Positions 24,397 to 30,915 are shown, numbered from the stretch's first letter. The stretch: DNA of 30,930 bases from Nitriliruptor sp040882055 (GCA_040882055.1 JBBECA010000037.1:1-30930); one strand, 5' to 3'. The notes: a model not told the origin generated them from the letters alone. Numbers and translations are program-made.

Positions 24397-25056
24397 GTGC
24401 GACGGGTCACCATCGTGGAGGACCACGGGCTGATCGCCCAGACCGTGGCGGCGGCGTTGACCGCTCGGGGGACGGCGGTCGTCGTGGTCGATCCGGTGCG
24501 GCCCGACGCCGAACTGTTGACATCCGTGATGGCGACCGAGCCCGACCTGGTGCTCCTCGACCTCGACTTCGGTGAGGGGCGCACCGGCCTGTCGCTGGTC
24601 GGACCGCTGAGCGAGGCGGGCTTGCCCGTGGTCATGGTGACCGGTGTCTCCGACCCGGTGCGCAGGGCCGAGTGCGTGGCCGCCGGTGCGGTCGGGGTGC
24701 TCAGCAAGTCGACCTCGTTCGACGAGCTCGTGACCGCCATCGAGCGCGCGGTCTCCGACGGGGGGCTGCTCTCCCCCGGCGAGCGGAACGACCACCTCGA
24801 GCTGCTCCGCCAGCACCAGACGAGCGAACAGCGACGGTTGGCGCCGTTCGATTCGCTGACCCCACGCGAAGCGGCCGTCCTCGGTGGGCTGATGGAGGGC
24901 CGGTCGGTCGACGAGATCGCCAAGGACGCCTTCGTGTCCGTGACGACGGTGCGGACCCAGGTGCGGGCGATCCTCGCCAAGCTCGGCGTCAGCTCCCAGC
25001 TCGCGGCGACGGCCCGGGCCAACGAAGCCGGCTGGGCACCCCCGCGGGGAGCCTGA
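24397..25056 (+). CDS. LuxR/NarL-family response regulator
   Basis: Cytoplasmic DNA-binding response regulator of 219 aa. The receiver domain (about 1-120) has the acidic pair E8-D9, phospho-acceptor D55 in DLVLLDLDF, T82 and the conserved lysine K104 in LSKSTSFDEL. The C-terminal LuxR-type HTH (about 152-208) reads LTPREAAVLGGLMEGRSVDE, with TTVRTQVRAILAKLGVSSQL as the recognition part. The GTG start at 24397 is preceded by GGGAG. It is probably the output of the upstream kinase. Hairpins overlap and follow its stop. Targets are unknown; the exported-protein cassette begins about 290 bases downstream. Confidence 0.92.
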   Translation: MRRVTIVEDHGLIAQTVAAALTARGTAVVVVDPVRPDAELLTSVMATEPDLVLLDLDFGEGRTGLSLVGPLSEAGLPVVMVTGVSDPVRRAECVAAGAVGVLSKSTSFDELVTAIERAVSDGGLLSPGERNDHLELLRQHQTSEQRRLAPFDSLTPREAAVLGGLMEGRSVDEIAKDAFVSVTTVRTQVRAILAKLGVSSQLAATARANEAGWAPPRGA

Positions 25057-25090
25057 ACCGTCAGGTTCGGCCACCCGCCCTGGTCGGGTG
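25052..25090 (+). terminator. Hairpins at the end of the response regulator gene
   Basis: CCTGA-ACCG-TCAGG (25052-25065) overlaps the stop codon, and CACCCG/CGGGTG (25072-25077 with 25085-25090) follows at once. There is no T tract. A termination or mRNA-end role is plausible but weakly supported. The rest of 25091-25266 shows no gene; CGTCA-4-TGACG at 25181-25194 includes a TTGACG that could be a -35 for the next gene, but no good -10 follows. Confidence 0.35.
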
Positions 25091-25266
25091 CTGCCGTAAC
25101 CGCGTGGGGCGAGCCGTCACCCGGTGCGTCGCCGGTCTCGTCGAGCCACGCCTCGAGCGGGGACCGTGTCCGGCGCTTTTCGTCAGTCTTGACGATGCGG
25201 ACAGGGTCCGTTCGACCACATGCTCCCTCCTGTCAGCAACACCAGCGCGGGAGCGAGGGCCGCGAA

Positions 25267-25344
25267 CCACGGATCGAGTCTGGTCGCCGGATCCGTGGGG
25301 AGCCCAGTGGCGAAACCACCCCCCGTACACGAACCCACAGGGGT
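25267..25344 (+). promoter_or_regulatory. Structured leader of exported protein A
   Basis: Three stems stand in series before the A start codon at 25349: CCACGGATC/GATCCGTGG (25267-25275 with 25290-25298, 14-base loop), GTGG-CGAAA-CCAC (25307-25319), and ACCC-ACAG-GGGT (25333-25344). The last includes the GGGG that should act as ribosome-binding site, so folding could mask it. The arrangement suggests translational control or a leader RNA. I could not match it to a known riboswitch class. Confidence 0.5.
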
Positions 25345-25348
25345 AACC

Positions 25349-25714
25349 ATGAAGAAGTACTTCGCAGCCGCAGGCGCCATCCTCATCGCCGGCACCGTCG
25401 CTGCCTCCGCCGCCACCTTCGGTGTCGGCGACTCTGTCCTCGCCGCCGGCACTGGCGATGTCCGCAACTGCGGACCCCTCACCGTGGAGTCGTGGGCAGC
25501 TGAGATGGACAACTCGGCCGTCTACTGGGTGAACGTGAGCCTCGAGAGCCAGGCCTGCTACGACGACGGCGTGGCTGTTCTCGCCGACGCGAACGGCATC
25601 GGCGGAAGCGGCACAGCGTCTGGCGACGCTGGCGACTCCGTGCGCGTCAACTTCGACACCCCCGTCGACATCGCGAGCCTCGAAGAGATCGACTTCGTGG
25701 TCCACACGCAGTAG
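25349..25714 (+). CDS. Small exported two-cysteine protein (cassette protein A)
   Basis: A 121-aa secreted protein. The N-terminus MKKYFAAAGAILIAGTVAAS is a signal peptide, followed by ATFGVGDSVLAAGTG, which resembles the start of small SipW-associated exported proteins I recall from Actinobacteria (no search done). The mature part is a predicted beta-sandwich with only two cysteines, C41 and C70, likely a disulfide; C70 is followed by YDDGVAVLADANG. No wall-sorting signal or second helix. ATG start at 25349 with GGGG upstream. It precedes the signal peptidase gene across a hairpin and an assembly gap. The first ectodomain of protein C appears homologous. Function is unknown; a surface-structure subunit is my inference. 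Confidence 0.82.
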   Translation: MKKYFAAAGAILIAGTVAASAATFGVGDSVLAAGTGDVRNCGPLTVESWAAEMDNSAVYWVNVSLESQACYDDGVAVLADANGIGGSGTASGDAGDSVRVNFDTPVDIASLEEIDFVVHTQ

Positions 25715-25728
25715 CGGCGGCCTCGGAG

Positions 25729-25751
25729 CGGCGCCGCCACCGGCGGCGCCG
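25729..25751 (+). terminator. 10-bp perfect hairpin after protein A
   Basis: CGGCGCCGCC (25729-25738) pairs perfectly with GGCGGCGCCG (25742-25751) around an ACC loop, 14 bases after the A stop codon and immediately before the run of Ns. What follows in the genome is unknown because of the gap, so a T tract cannot be judged. It could end most transcripts after A and let a fraction read through to the signal peptidase genes. Confidence 0.6.
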
Positions 25752-25783
25752 NNNNNNNNNNCCCCCCCCCCCCCCCCCCCCCC
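25752..25783. other. Assembly gap (10 N) followed by a run of 22 C
   Basis: Bases 25752-25761 are N and 25762-25783 are 22 consecutive C. The true length and sequence between protein A and the signal peptidase gene are therefore unknown. The C run may be a sequencing artefact next to the strong hairpin or a real homopolymer capable of phase variation. Confidence 0.95.
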
Positions 25784-25825
25784 TCCGCTCACCTGTCCGA
25801 CGAATCACACCCGATCCACCTGGAG

Positions 25826-25845
25826 CGGACGCACTTGAGCGTCCG
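25826..25845 (+). promoter_or_regulatory. Hairpin abutting the signal peptidase ribosome-binding site
   Basis: CGGACGC (25826-25832) pairs with GCGTCCG (25839-25845) around ACTTGA. Its last base adjoins the GAGGGA at 25845-25850 that should serve the ATG at 25860. It may influence translation of the trio or be the remaining half of the intergenic control region lost in the gap. Confidence 0.45.
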
Positions 25846-25859
25846 AGGGATGCCATCCG

Positions 25860-26372
25860 ATGCGCCGATACCTCGTCCCACTCATCGTGGTGATCGCCTG
25901 GTTCCTCACCTTGGCGCCGACCGCGATTGGGGGACCCGCCGCGTACATCATCGTCGACGGCACGTCGATGGAACCGACCTACCAGGACGGTGACTTCGTG
26001 CTGACCCGGCGGACATCCACCTACGAGGCCGGCGACGTCGTCGCCTTCGAGGCTCCCGACTCGATGAACTCCGGATTCCGCGTCATCCACCGCATCGTCG
26101 AAGTGACGCCGAAGGGTCTCGTCACCAAGGGTGACAACCGCGGCGAACTCGACCCATGGTCCGTCCAGGACCATGACGTGACCGGCGAAGCGATCTTGCG
26201 GGTACCGCACGCCGGGGACGCCCTCCGCTGGGTTCGCGCCCGGCCAGCGATCCTCGGACTCGTCGCCGGGGGGCTTGCGTACATCCTGCTGGTGCCGACC
26301 GGTCGCGAGGGCGAGGAAGAGGAAGAGGATATCGACACGCTGAACGCCCAGGATGAGCAGGTCCGCTCATGA
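25860..26372 (+). CDS. sipW: SipW/ER-type signal peptidase I (Ser-His)
   Basis: Membrane signal peptidase of the S26B (SipW, archaeal/ER) class, which cleaves a specialised subset of exported proteins. The 170-aa protein has a transmembrane helix at about 5-20, catalytic serine S36 in VDGTSMEPTYQDGD, histidine H77 in FRVIHRIVEV where typical bacterial enzymes use lysine, and TKGDNRGELD with the conserved Asp. A second helix at about 130-145 is followed by a highly acidic cytoplasmic tail (GREGEEEEEDID). ATG start at 25860. Its stop overlaps the next gene (ATGA). Co-location with exported proteins A, B and C suggests it is their dedicated peptidase. The symbol reflects class similarity, not proven orthology. 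Confidence 0.9.
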   Translation: MRRYLVPLIVVIAWFLTLAPTAIGGPAAYIIVDGTSMEPTYQDGDFVLTRRTSTYEAGDVVAFEAPDSMNSGFRVIHRIVEVTPKGLVTKGDNRGELDPWSVQDHDVTGEAILRVPHAGDALRWVRARPAILGLVAGGLAYILLVPTGREGEEEEEDIDTLNAQDEQVRS

Positions 26373-26935
26373 AGCGGCCCACTGCGACCACGACAGTCAC
26401 GCTCGGCGCCGTCCTCCTGGCCTTCACGGTGCAAGCCGCCGCCGCGACGTTCGAGGTTTCACCATCGTTCCTCCAGGCGGAGACGATCAGTGGCGATGAC
26501 CTTCGGCTCCCGCAGCCGGGTGGCGGGGACGGACCGAGCTCCGAGGTGACCGTCACGGTGACCTGGTACCTGTTCAACCCCGGGGGCCAGGGGCGGACCG
26601 AGCTCGCATCCGAGGAGCTGACCACGCTTGCTGGCGAGACCTACGCCGTTGTCTCACAGGCCGGGACGCATGAGGGCTTCTGGTACGAGGAAGTCGATTG
26701 CACCGTGTCCAGAGACATTAAGGACGATCCGGGGGCGACCCGAACCGGCAGCGGTACCAACTTCACCGCCACGGCAGGGTCGACACACTCTGTCTGCCTC
26801 AAGCAGCAGGGGCCAGCGAATACGACCACCGAGGACGCTGCCGCCACTGTCAGTTCGGGTCCGACCGACGTCTCGTCGTCTGACAACCCCGGGATCGGCT
26901 CAGTCGATGAACACGAAGATGGTGACGCTCTGTGA
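26369..26935 (+). CDS. Exported protein B (resembles second domain of protein C)
   Basis: A 188-aa protein with a signal peptide (basic MKRPTATTT, then hydrophobic VTLGAVLLAFTVQAAAA) leading into ATFEVSPSFLQAETI, similar to the mature start of protein A. Residues about 58-148 form a beta-rich domain with EVTVTVTWYLFNPGGQG, EELTTLAGETYAVVSQAGT, and two cysteines C111 and C143 (the latter in HSVCLKQQ). The last 40 residues are Ser/Thr/Asp-rich and end without a sorting signal. Several in-frame codons unusual here (AGA, ATT, AAT) hint at a different origin from its neighbours. ATG overlaps the peptidase stop; its stop overlaps protein C. Not a family I can name. Confidence 0.82.
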   Translation: MKRPTATTTVTLGAVLLAFTVQAAAATFEVSPSFLQAETISGDDLRLPQPGGGDGPSSEVTVTVTWYLFNPGGQGRTELASEELTTLAGETYAVVSQAGTHEGFWYEEVDCTVSRDIKDDPGATRTGSGTNFTATAGSTHSVCLKQQGPANTTTEDAAATVSSGPTDVSSSDNPGIGSVDEHEDGDAL

Positions 26936-27882
26936 ACCTCCTCTCCGCCACCGCTGTGACGCTGCTGGCACTCGTCTTCGTGCCCAGTGCCGCGAGCGCG
27001 CAGACGGTCGTCTGCGCTGAGCGGGCCGACGTGTCGTGGAGCACGGACCACGACTTGATGACCGTCACCGGCGCATCGGTGGCCGTGCCGGGCTGTCCGG
27101 ACGGCACCGAGGTCGGGCTCCAGCTGATCACCGACGATGGCGACCTGCCGGCACAGCCCCTCGTCGCCCAGACCGACGACGAGCGGGCCGAGTTCGACCT
27201 CACCCCGCTCGGAATCGGGATCGAGCCGGTCACCGGTGTTCGCGTCCTCATCCACGGCGAGAACAGCGGGAACGGCCCCGGGCCGACGCTCGTCGAGATC
27301 GTGGTCGAGCACCGCTACTTCAACGCCGGGGGCAACGAACAGCGCGGCCTGCGCGACACCGAGGAACTGACGCTGCTCATCGGTGCCCAGTACGAGGTGT
27401 TCCCCGCCGGCCAGGGCTACGAGACCACCGACTGCGAGGACCTCGGCATCGACACCAGCGGGGACGTCGCTGCTGGCGTCGGGATCTTCGAGGTCACCGG
27501 CGGTGGCCGTCACCTGGTCTGCCACCAGCGGACCACGGGCGGACCCGTCACCCCGCCGGTGGACCAGCCCGGCACCGACGTGCTCGACGAGGTGATCGAC
27601 CGCGACGGACCGACGACCGGCGGAGACAGCTCCGGCGGGGACTCCCCCGGCGGCAGCGACCCCCACGGCGGCGACGCAGCTGGCGGGGGCAGCGCGGGCG
27701 GTGGACCTGGCGGTGGAACCGCAGTCCTCGGCGAGTCGGTACGACGCGCGGTCCTCGACGTGCTCCCCCGGACCGGTGGCGAGCTGCTGAACGCCTTCCT
27801 CGCTGGCGTAGCGCTCGTCGTGCTCGGTGCACCCGCGGTGCTCACCCGTCGCCGTCGTGGGAGCGACAGCCCCCGCCGGTAG
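26932..27882 (+). CDS. LPRTG-anchored two-domain surface protein C
   Basis: A 316-aa sortase substrate. Order: signal peptide (1-23, ending ASA), domain 1 (about 24-112, cysteines C28 and C55 with CPDGTEVGLQLITDDG), domain 2 (about 117-200, cysteines C168 and C197, with RYFNAGGNEQRG and EELTLLIGAQYEVFPAGQG), a Gly/Ser/Asp-rich linker (about 200-265), then LPRTG (278-282), a hydrophobic helix and RRRRG. By eye domain 1 resembles protein A and domain 2 resembles protein B. The GTG start overlaps the B stop. The sorting signal implies covalent wall attachment, though no sortase is in the window. A wall-anchored base for A and B is my inference. Confidence 0.85.
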   Translation: MNLLSATAVTLLALVFVPSAASAQTVVCAERADVSWSTDHDLMTVTGASVAVPGCPDGTEVGLQLITDDGDLPAQPLVAQTDDERAEFDLTPLGIGIEPVTGVRVLIHGENSGNGPGPTLVEIVVEHRYFNAGGNEQRGLRDTEELTLLIGAQYEVFPAGQGYETTDCEDLGIDTSGDVAAGVGIFEVTGGGRHLVCHQRTTGGPVTPPVDQPGTDVLDEVIDRDGPTTGGDSSGGDSPGGSDPHGGDAAGGGSAGGGPGGGTAVLGESVRRAVLDVLPRTGGELLNAFLAGVALVVLGAPAVLTRRRRGSDSPRR

Positions 27883-27917
27883 CCTGCGGCCGCTGACGAC
27901 GACGGCCAGGGGCGCCA

Positions 27918-28646
27918 GTGCCATCACGCGAGTGGGTCACCATCGACGACCCGACCGACGACCACCGGCGCTACACCTTCGACGTGTCGTTCCTGCTGTC
28001 GAACTACACCTGCATCTACGGCGCCGGCTGCGAGGGCATCCACCCCAGCGAGCAGGACCCGGCGATCGGGTGCTGCCTCCACGGCGCCTACCTGAACGAC
28101 GACGACGAGGCCGCCTTCTACGACCGCGCCGTCCTCGAACACCTCGACCCGACCACGATGCAGTTCCACGCCACCGCGGTCGAGGACGGCATCTGGGAGA
28201 CCGACGAGGACGGCGACGTCAAGACCCGCGTCATCGACGGCGGGTGCCTGTTCGCCAACCGCAGCGGCTGGCCGTCCGGTGAGGGCTGCGCGCTCCACCA
28301 CGTCGCCGAACGGCGCGGCGAGCACTACGCCGACTGGAAGCCCACCGTCTGCTGGCAGGTCCCCCTCCACCGGACCATCGAGGAGACCACCGCCAACGAC
28401 GGCGGCACGCTCGAGACCCACCTGATCGCCGCCTACGAACGCGGCCACTGGGGCGAAGGTGGCTCCGACTTCGGCTGGTGGTGCCTCGACGACGACACCG
28501 CCTTCGTCAGCGCCAACCCGCTGTTCCGCACCATGGAGAAGGAGCTCCGGCTCATGGTCGGCGACGTCATCTACGACGAGCTCGCGGCCTACCTCGACGG
28601 GCGGCGTCAGCAGCGCGGCACCGTGGCGTTCCTGCCGGTCGTCTGA
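27918..28646 (+). CDS. Cysteine-rich protein, possible metal-cluster (YkgJ-like) type
   Basis: A 242-aa cytoplasmic protein with eight cysteines at 32, 38, 52, 53, 110, 124, 145 and 189, in the order C-x5-C, CC, then GGCLFANR, GEGCALHH and PTVCWQVPL. This spacing recalls YkgJ-like proteins, proposed to bind Zn or Fe, though I am not certain of the family. It begins MPSREWVTIDDP and lacks a signal peptide or membrane helix. The GTG start at 27918 has GGGG six bases upstream and lies 35 bases after protein C, so co-transcription is possible but a functional link is not implied by the sequence. A 30-bp palindrome follows its stop. Confidence 0.78.
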   Translation: MPSREWVTIDDPTDDHRRYTFDVSFLLSNYTCIYGAGCEGIHPSEQDPAIGCCLHGAYLNDDDEAAFYDRAVLEHLDPTTMQFHATAVEDGIWETDEDGDVKTRVIDGGCLFANRSGWPSGEGCALHHVAERRGEHYADWKPTVCWQVPLHRTIEETTANDGGTLETHLIAAYERGHWGEGGSDFGWWCLDDDTAFVSANPLFRTMEKELRLMVGDVIYDELAAYLDGRRQQRGTVAFLPVV

Positions 28647-28689
28647 CTCCACCGCTCCGCGGTACGCGCGGAGGCCCCGCACCGCCTCC

Positions 28690-28719
28690 GCGGAAGCGCC
28701 TCCGCGGAGGCGCTTCCGC
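28690..28719. terminator. 30-bp perfect palindrome between convergent genes
   Basis: The two halves, 28690-28704 and 28705-28719, are exact complements (left half gcggaagcgcctccg). It can fold to a 13-bp stem with a CGCG loop. It sits 44 bases after the cysteine-rich protein stop and 10 bases from the dinB stop, so it may serve as a two-way terminator, but there is no T tract. Related cggaagcg/ccgaagcg fragments flank it. Confidence 0.65.
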
Positions 28720-28728
28720 CGAAGCGGG

Positions 28729-30000
28729 TCAGCGCTCCCCCGGCGGGTCGCTGCCATCCGCCGTCTCGCGCACCTCTCGCTTCGTCGCGTACGGCTGGTC
28801 CTCGTGCACGTCGTCGAGCAGCGCCGCGAAGCTGACCCCGACGTCGCCGTACCGGTCCGCCACCGCATCGGCGACGCGATCGACGTCCTCCCACCGACGA
28901 TCGCCCCACGGGACGTCCGCCGACGCCTCCGGCGCATCGAGGGTCAGCTGTCGGGACGCGTCCCCGTCCCCGAGGTTCGACACCCCCACCCCGAGCAGCC
29001 GCACCCGCACCCGCTCCAGCCGGAGCCCGTCGAGGAGCCCCCGCGCGGCCACCAGCAGGTCGTGGGTGCGGTCGGTCGGCTCGGCCAGCGTGATCGACCG
29101 CGTCACGGTCTCGAACGAGGCGAAGCGCACCTTCAGCGTGACCGTCCGCCCCGACACCTCGGCCTGACGGACCCGGCGAGCCACCTTCTCGACCAGGCGC
29201 AGCAGGTGGCGGTGCAGGTCGTCGGGATCGTCGACGTCATGCTCGAAGGTCCGCTCCGCGGAGATGGACCGCGCCGGCTCGTGTGGGGTGACGCTCCTAG
29301 GGTCGTGCCCAAGGGCCAAGGCGTGCAGGTGGGCGCCGGTCGCCTCGCCGACGACCCGCTGCAGGGTGCGTCGATCGGTGTCGGCGAGCTGGCCGACGGT
29401 GCGGAACCCGTAGCTGGTCAGCCGTTCGACCGTCTTCGGGCCCGCGCCCCACAGGTCGCTGATCGGCAGGGGCCGCAGCCGCTCCTGCACCTCGTCGGCT
29501 GGCCACCGCAGCAACCCGTCGGGTTTCGCCCGGGCCGACAGCAGCTTGGCGACCGACTTCGTGGGGCCGATGCCGACCGAGATCGGCAGGTCGAGCTCGT
29601 CCCGGACCCGCCGGCGGATGCCGTGCCCGATGGTCTCCGGATCGCCGAAGAGCCGGACCGCGCCGCGGACGTCGAGGAACGCCTCGTCGAGGCTGAGCGG
29701 CTCGATCGCCGGGGTGACGTCACGGAGGATCGCCATCACCGCCCGCGACGCGTCGCGGTAGGCCTCGAAGCGGTGCGGGGCGATCACCAGATCCGGGCAC
29801 CGGCGCCGAGCCTGGACCATCGGCATGGCGCTCCGGATCCCGAAGCGGCGTGCCTCGTAGCTGGCGGCCGCCACCACGCCGCGCCCCCCGGCCCCGCCGA
29901 CCACGACCGGCAGGCCCCGAAGCGATGGATCGTCGCGCTGCTCGACCGACGCGAAGAACGCGTCCATGTCGACGTGGAGGATCGGTTCCGCGACCTCCAC
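28729..30000 (-). CDS. dinB: DNA polymerase IV (Y family)
   Basis: Error-prone translesion polymerase. From GTG at 30000 (GGAGGG six bases upstream) the protein is 423 aa: catalytic D11 in HVDMDAFFASVEQ, SYEARRFGIRSAMP (47-60), and the second metal site D105-E106 in SLDEAFLDV; then VSVGIGPTKSVAK-type fingers/thumb, the helix-hairpin-helix WGAGPKTVERL, the little finger, and QLTLD, a beta-clamp-binding motif, followed by about 40 further residues. The reading frame is open upstream to 30195 but that extension has no family similarity. An SOS box lies 20 bases before the start, so LexA control is expected. No imuA/imuB partners are visible. Confidence 0.95.
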   Translation of the reverse strand: MEVAEPILHVDMDAFFASVEQRDDPSLRGLPVVVGGAGGRGVVAAASYEARRFGIRSAMPMVQARRRCPDLVIAPHRFEAYRDASRAVMAILRDVTPAIEPLSLDEAFLDVRGAVRLFGDPETIGHGIRRRVRDELDLPISVGIGPTKSVAKLLSARAKPDGLLRWPADEVQERLRPLPISDLWGAGPKTVERLTSYGFRTVGQLADTDRRTLQRVVGEATGAHLHALALGHDPRSVTPHEPARSISAERTFEHDVDDPDDLHRHLLRLVEKVARRVRQAEVSGRTVTLKVRFASFETVTRSITLAEPTDRTHDLLVAARGLLDGLRLERVRVRLLGVGVSNLGDGDASRQLTLDAPEASADVPWGDRRWEDVDRVADAVADRYGDVGVSFAALLDDVHEDQPYATKREVRETADGSDPPGER

Positions 30001-30019
30001 CGGCGACCCTCCGAGCTGA

Positions 30020-30041
30020 CGAACGTGCGTTCGCCAGGCTA
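30020..30041 (-). promoter_or_regulatory. LexA (SOS) box and -10 element of dinB
   Basis: CGAACGTGCGTTCG at 30020-30033 contains GAAC-4-GTTC, the SOS box known for actinobacterial and Gram-positive LexA. A TAGCCT (TANNNT) box sits at 30041-30036, so the LexA site covers the expected transcription start. The -35 region is weak. Confidence 0.82.
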
Positions 30042-30080
30042 CCCCGGTGGGAGGTCCGAGCACCGCTGGCCGGACGTGGG

Positions 30081-30111
30081 TTGGACGGCGGATGTGAACG
30101 CTCCCTAACGT
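30081..30111 (+). promoter_or_regulatory. Possible promoter of the VOC gene
   Basis: TTGGAC at 30081-30086 and TAACGT at 30106-30111 are separated by 19 bases, slightly long. A TAGGCT box at 30111-30116 is an alternative -10. Transcription would start about 30 bases before the GTG at 30151. Confidence 0.4.
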
Positions 30112-30150
30112 AGGCTCACACCTCCCCTCCCCCTCCTCCCGGAGCCCGCC

Positions 30151-30855
30151 GTGCCGCTCGATGCCCGCCCGGACCACGTCGCCGTCGCCGTCCACGACCT
30201 GGAAGCGGCGGCCAAGCGCTGGGGGAAGGAGCTCGGCGGTGTCTGGCTGTCACCGCGGTGGAGCGGCGGCGGCTTCGGCACCCGACAGATGCGGTTCTCG
30301 AACCTCGGCAAGCTCGAGCTGCTCGAGCCCGACGCGCCGGACGGGTTCGCCGCCGGGTTCCTCGCGCGCTTCGGGCCGCGCATCCACCACGTCACCCTCA
30401 AGGTCCCCGATCTGCACGCGGCCGTCGCCGAGGTCGAGGCCGCCGGCTACGACCTGGTGGACGTCTCGTTCGCCCGCGAGGAGTGGCACGAAGCGTTCAT
30501 GCGCCCATCGCAGGTCGGTGGCCTCATCGTGCAGATCGCCCGTCCGCTGCACGACGACGCCGGGTGGGCGTCGCTCGCCGGGATCGACCTCCCCCCGGTC
30601 GACCCGGACTCGCCCGCGCTGCTCGGCCCGACCCTGACCGCGCCCGACCTCGAGGTCTCCGCGCGGGTGTGGGCGACCCTCGGGGCCCGTATCGAGGAGC
30701 TCGACGAGGACACCTTCGAGGCGCGTTGGGGTGACGCGCCGCTGACCGTGCGGGTCGAACGGGGGGCGACAGCTGGACCGCGGGGTCTGCGGTTCGACCC
30801 GGATCCGGGACTGCCCGCCGACGACGTCGCCGGCCCCGGGACGCTGCCTGCCTGA
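30151..30855 (+). CDS. VOC/glyoxalase-fold protein
   Basis: A 234-aa vicinal oxygen chelate protein. The N-terminal beta-alpha-beta module begins RPDHVAVAVHDLEAAAKRW and continues to LGKLELLEP; the second begins IHHVTLKVPDLHAAVAEVEAAG and ends GGLIVQIARP. Probable metal ligands are H9, E56, H80 and Q128; Gln at the last position is less usual than Glu. The C-terminal 90 residues look like an additional, poorly conserved half. The overall look is closest to methylmalonyl-CoA epimerase-like proteins, but the substrate cannot be told from sequence. GTG start with GGAG seven bases upstream; divergent from dinB. Confidence 0.85.
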   Translation: MPLDARPDHVAVAVHDLEAAAKRWGKELGGVWLSPRWSGGGFGTRQMRFSNLGKLELLEPDAPDGFAAGFLARFGPRIHHVTLKVPDLHAAVAEVEAAGYDLVDVSFAREEWHEAFMRPSQVGGLIVQIARPLHDDAGWASLAGIDLPPVDPDSPALLGPTLTAPDLEVSARVWATLGARIEELDEDTFEARWGDAPLTVRVERGATAGPRGLRFDPDPGLPADDVAGPGTLPA

Positions 30856-30896
30856 CGAGCCTCGAACTCGAGGTTCGGTGTCACAGCTGAGGTCTA

Positions 30897-30915
30897 CGGT
30901 CGGTGGAGCCGACCG
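30897..30915 (+). terminator. Hairpin downstream of the VOC gene
   Basis: CGGTCGG (30897-30903) pairs with CCGACCG (30909-30915) around a 5-base loop, about 40 bases after the stop. There is no T tract before the window ends. A smaller CCTCGA/TCGAGG stem lies at 30860-30873. Confidence 0.4.

Noticed and set aside
25267..25348. Known riboswitch (c-di-GMP-I or ydaO/c-di-AMP type) before protein A
   Set aside because: The GGGGTAACC and CGAAA loop recall parts of these, but the conserved cores are not present in order.
25061..25792. Minus-strand open frame across the N gap with a poly-Gly start
   Set aside because: It depends on the Ns and C run being translated and overlaps protein A; it is an artefact of the gap.
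28729..30195. DinB start upstream at 30195
   Set aside because: The extra residues cross the SOS box and promoter, show no family similarity, and the GTG at 30000 has a good ribosome-binding site.
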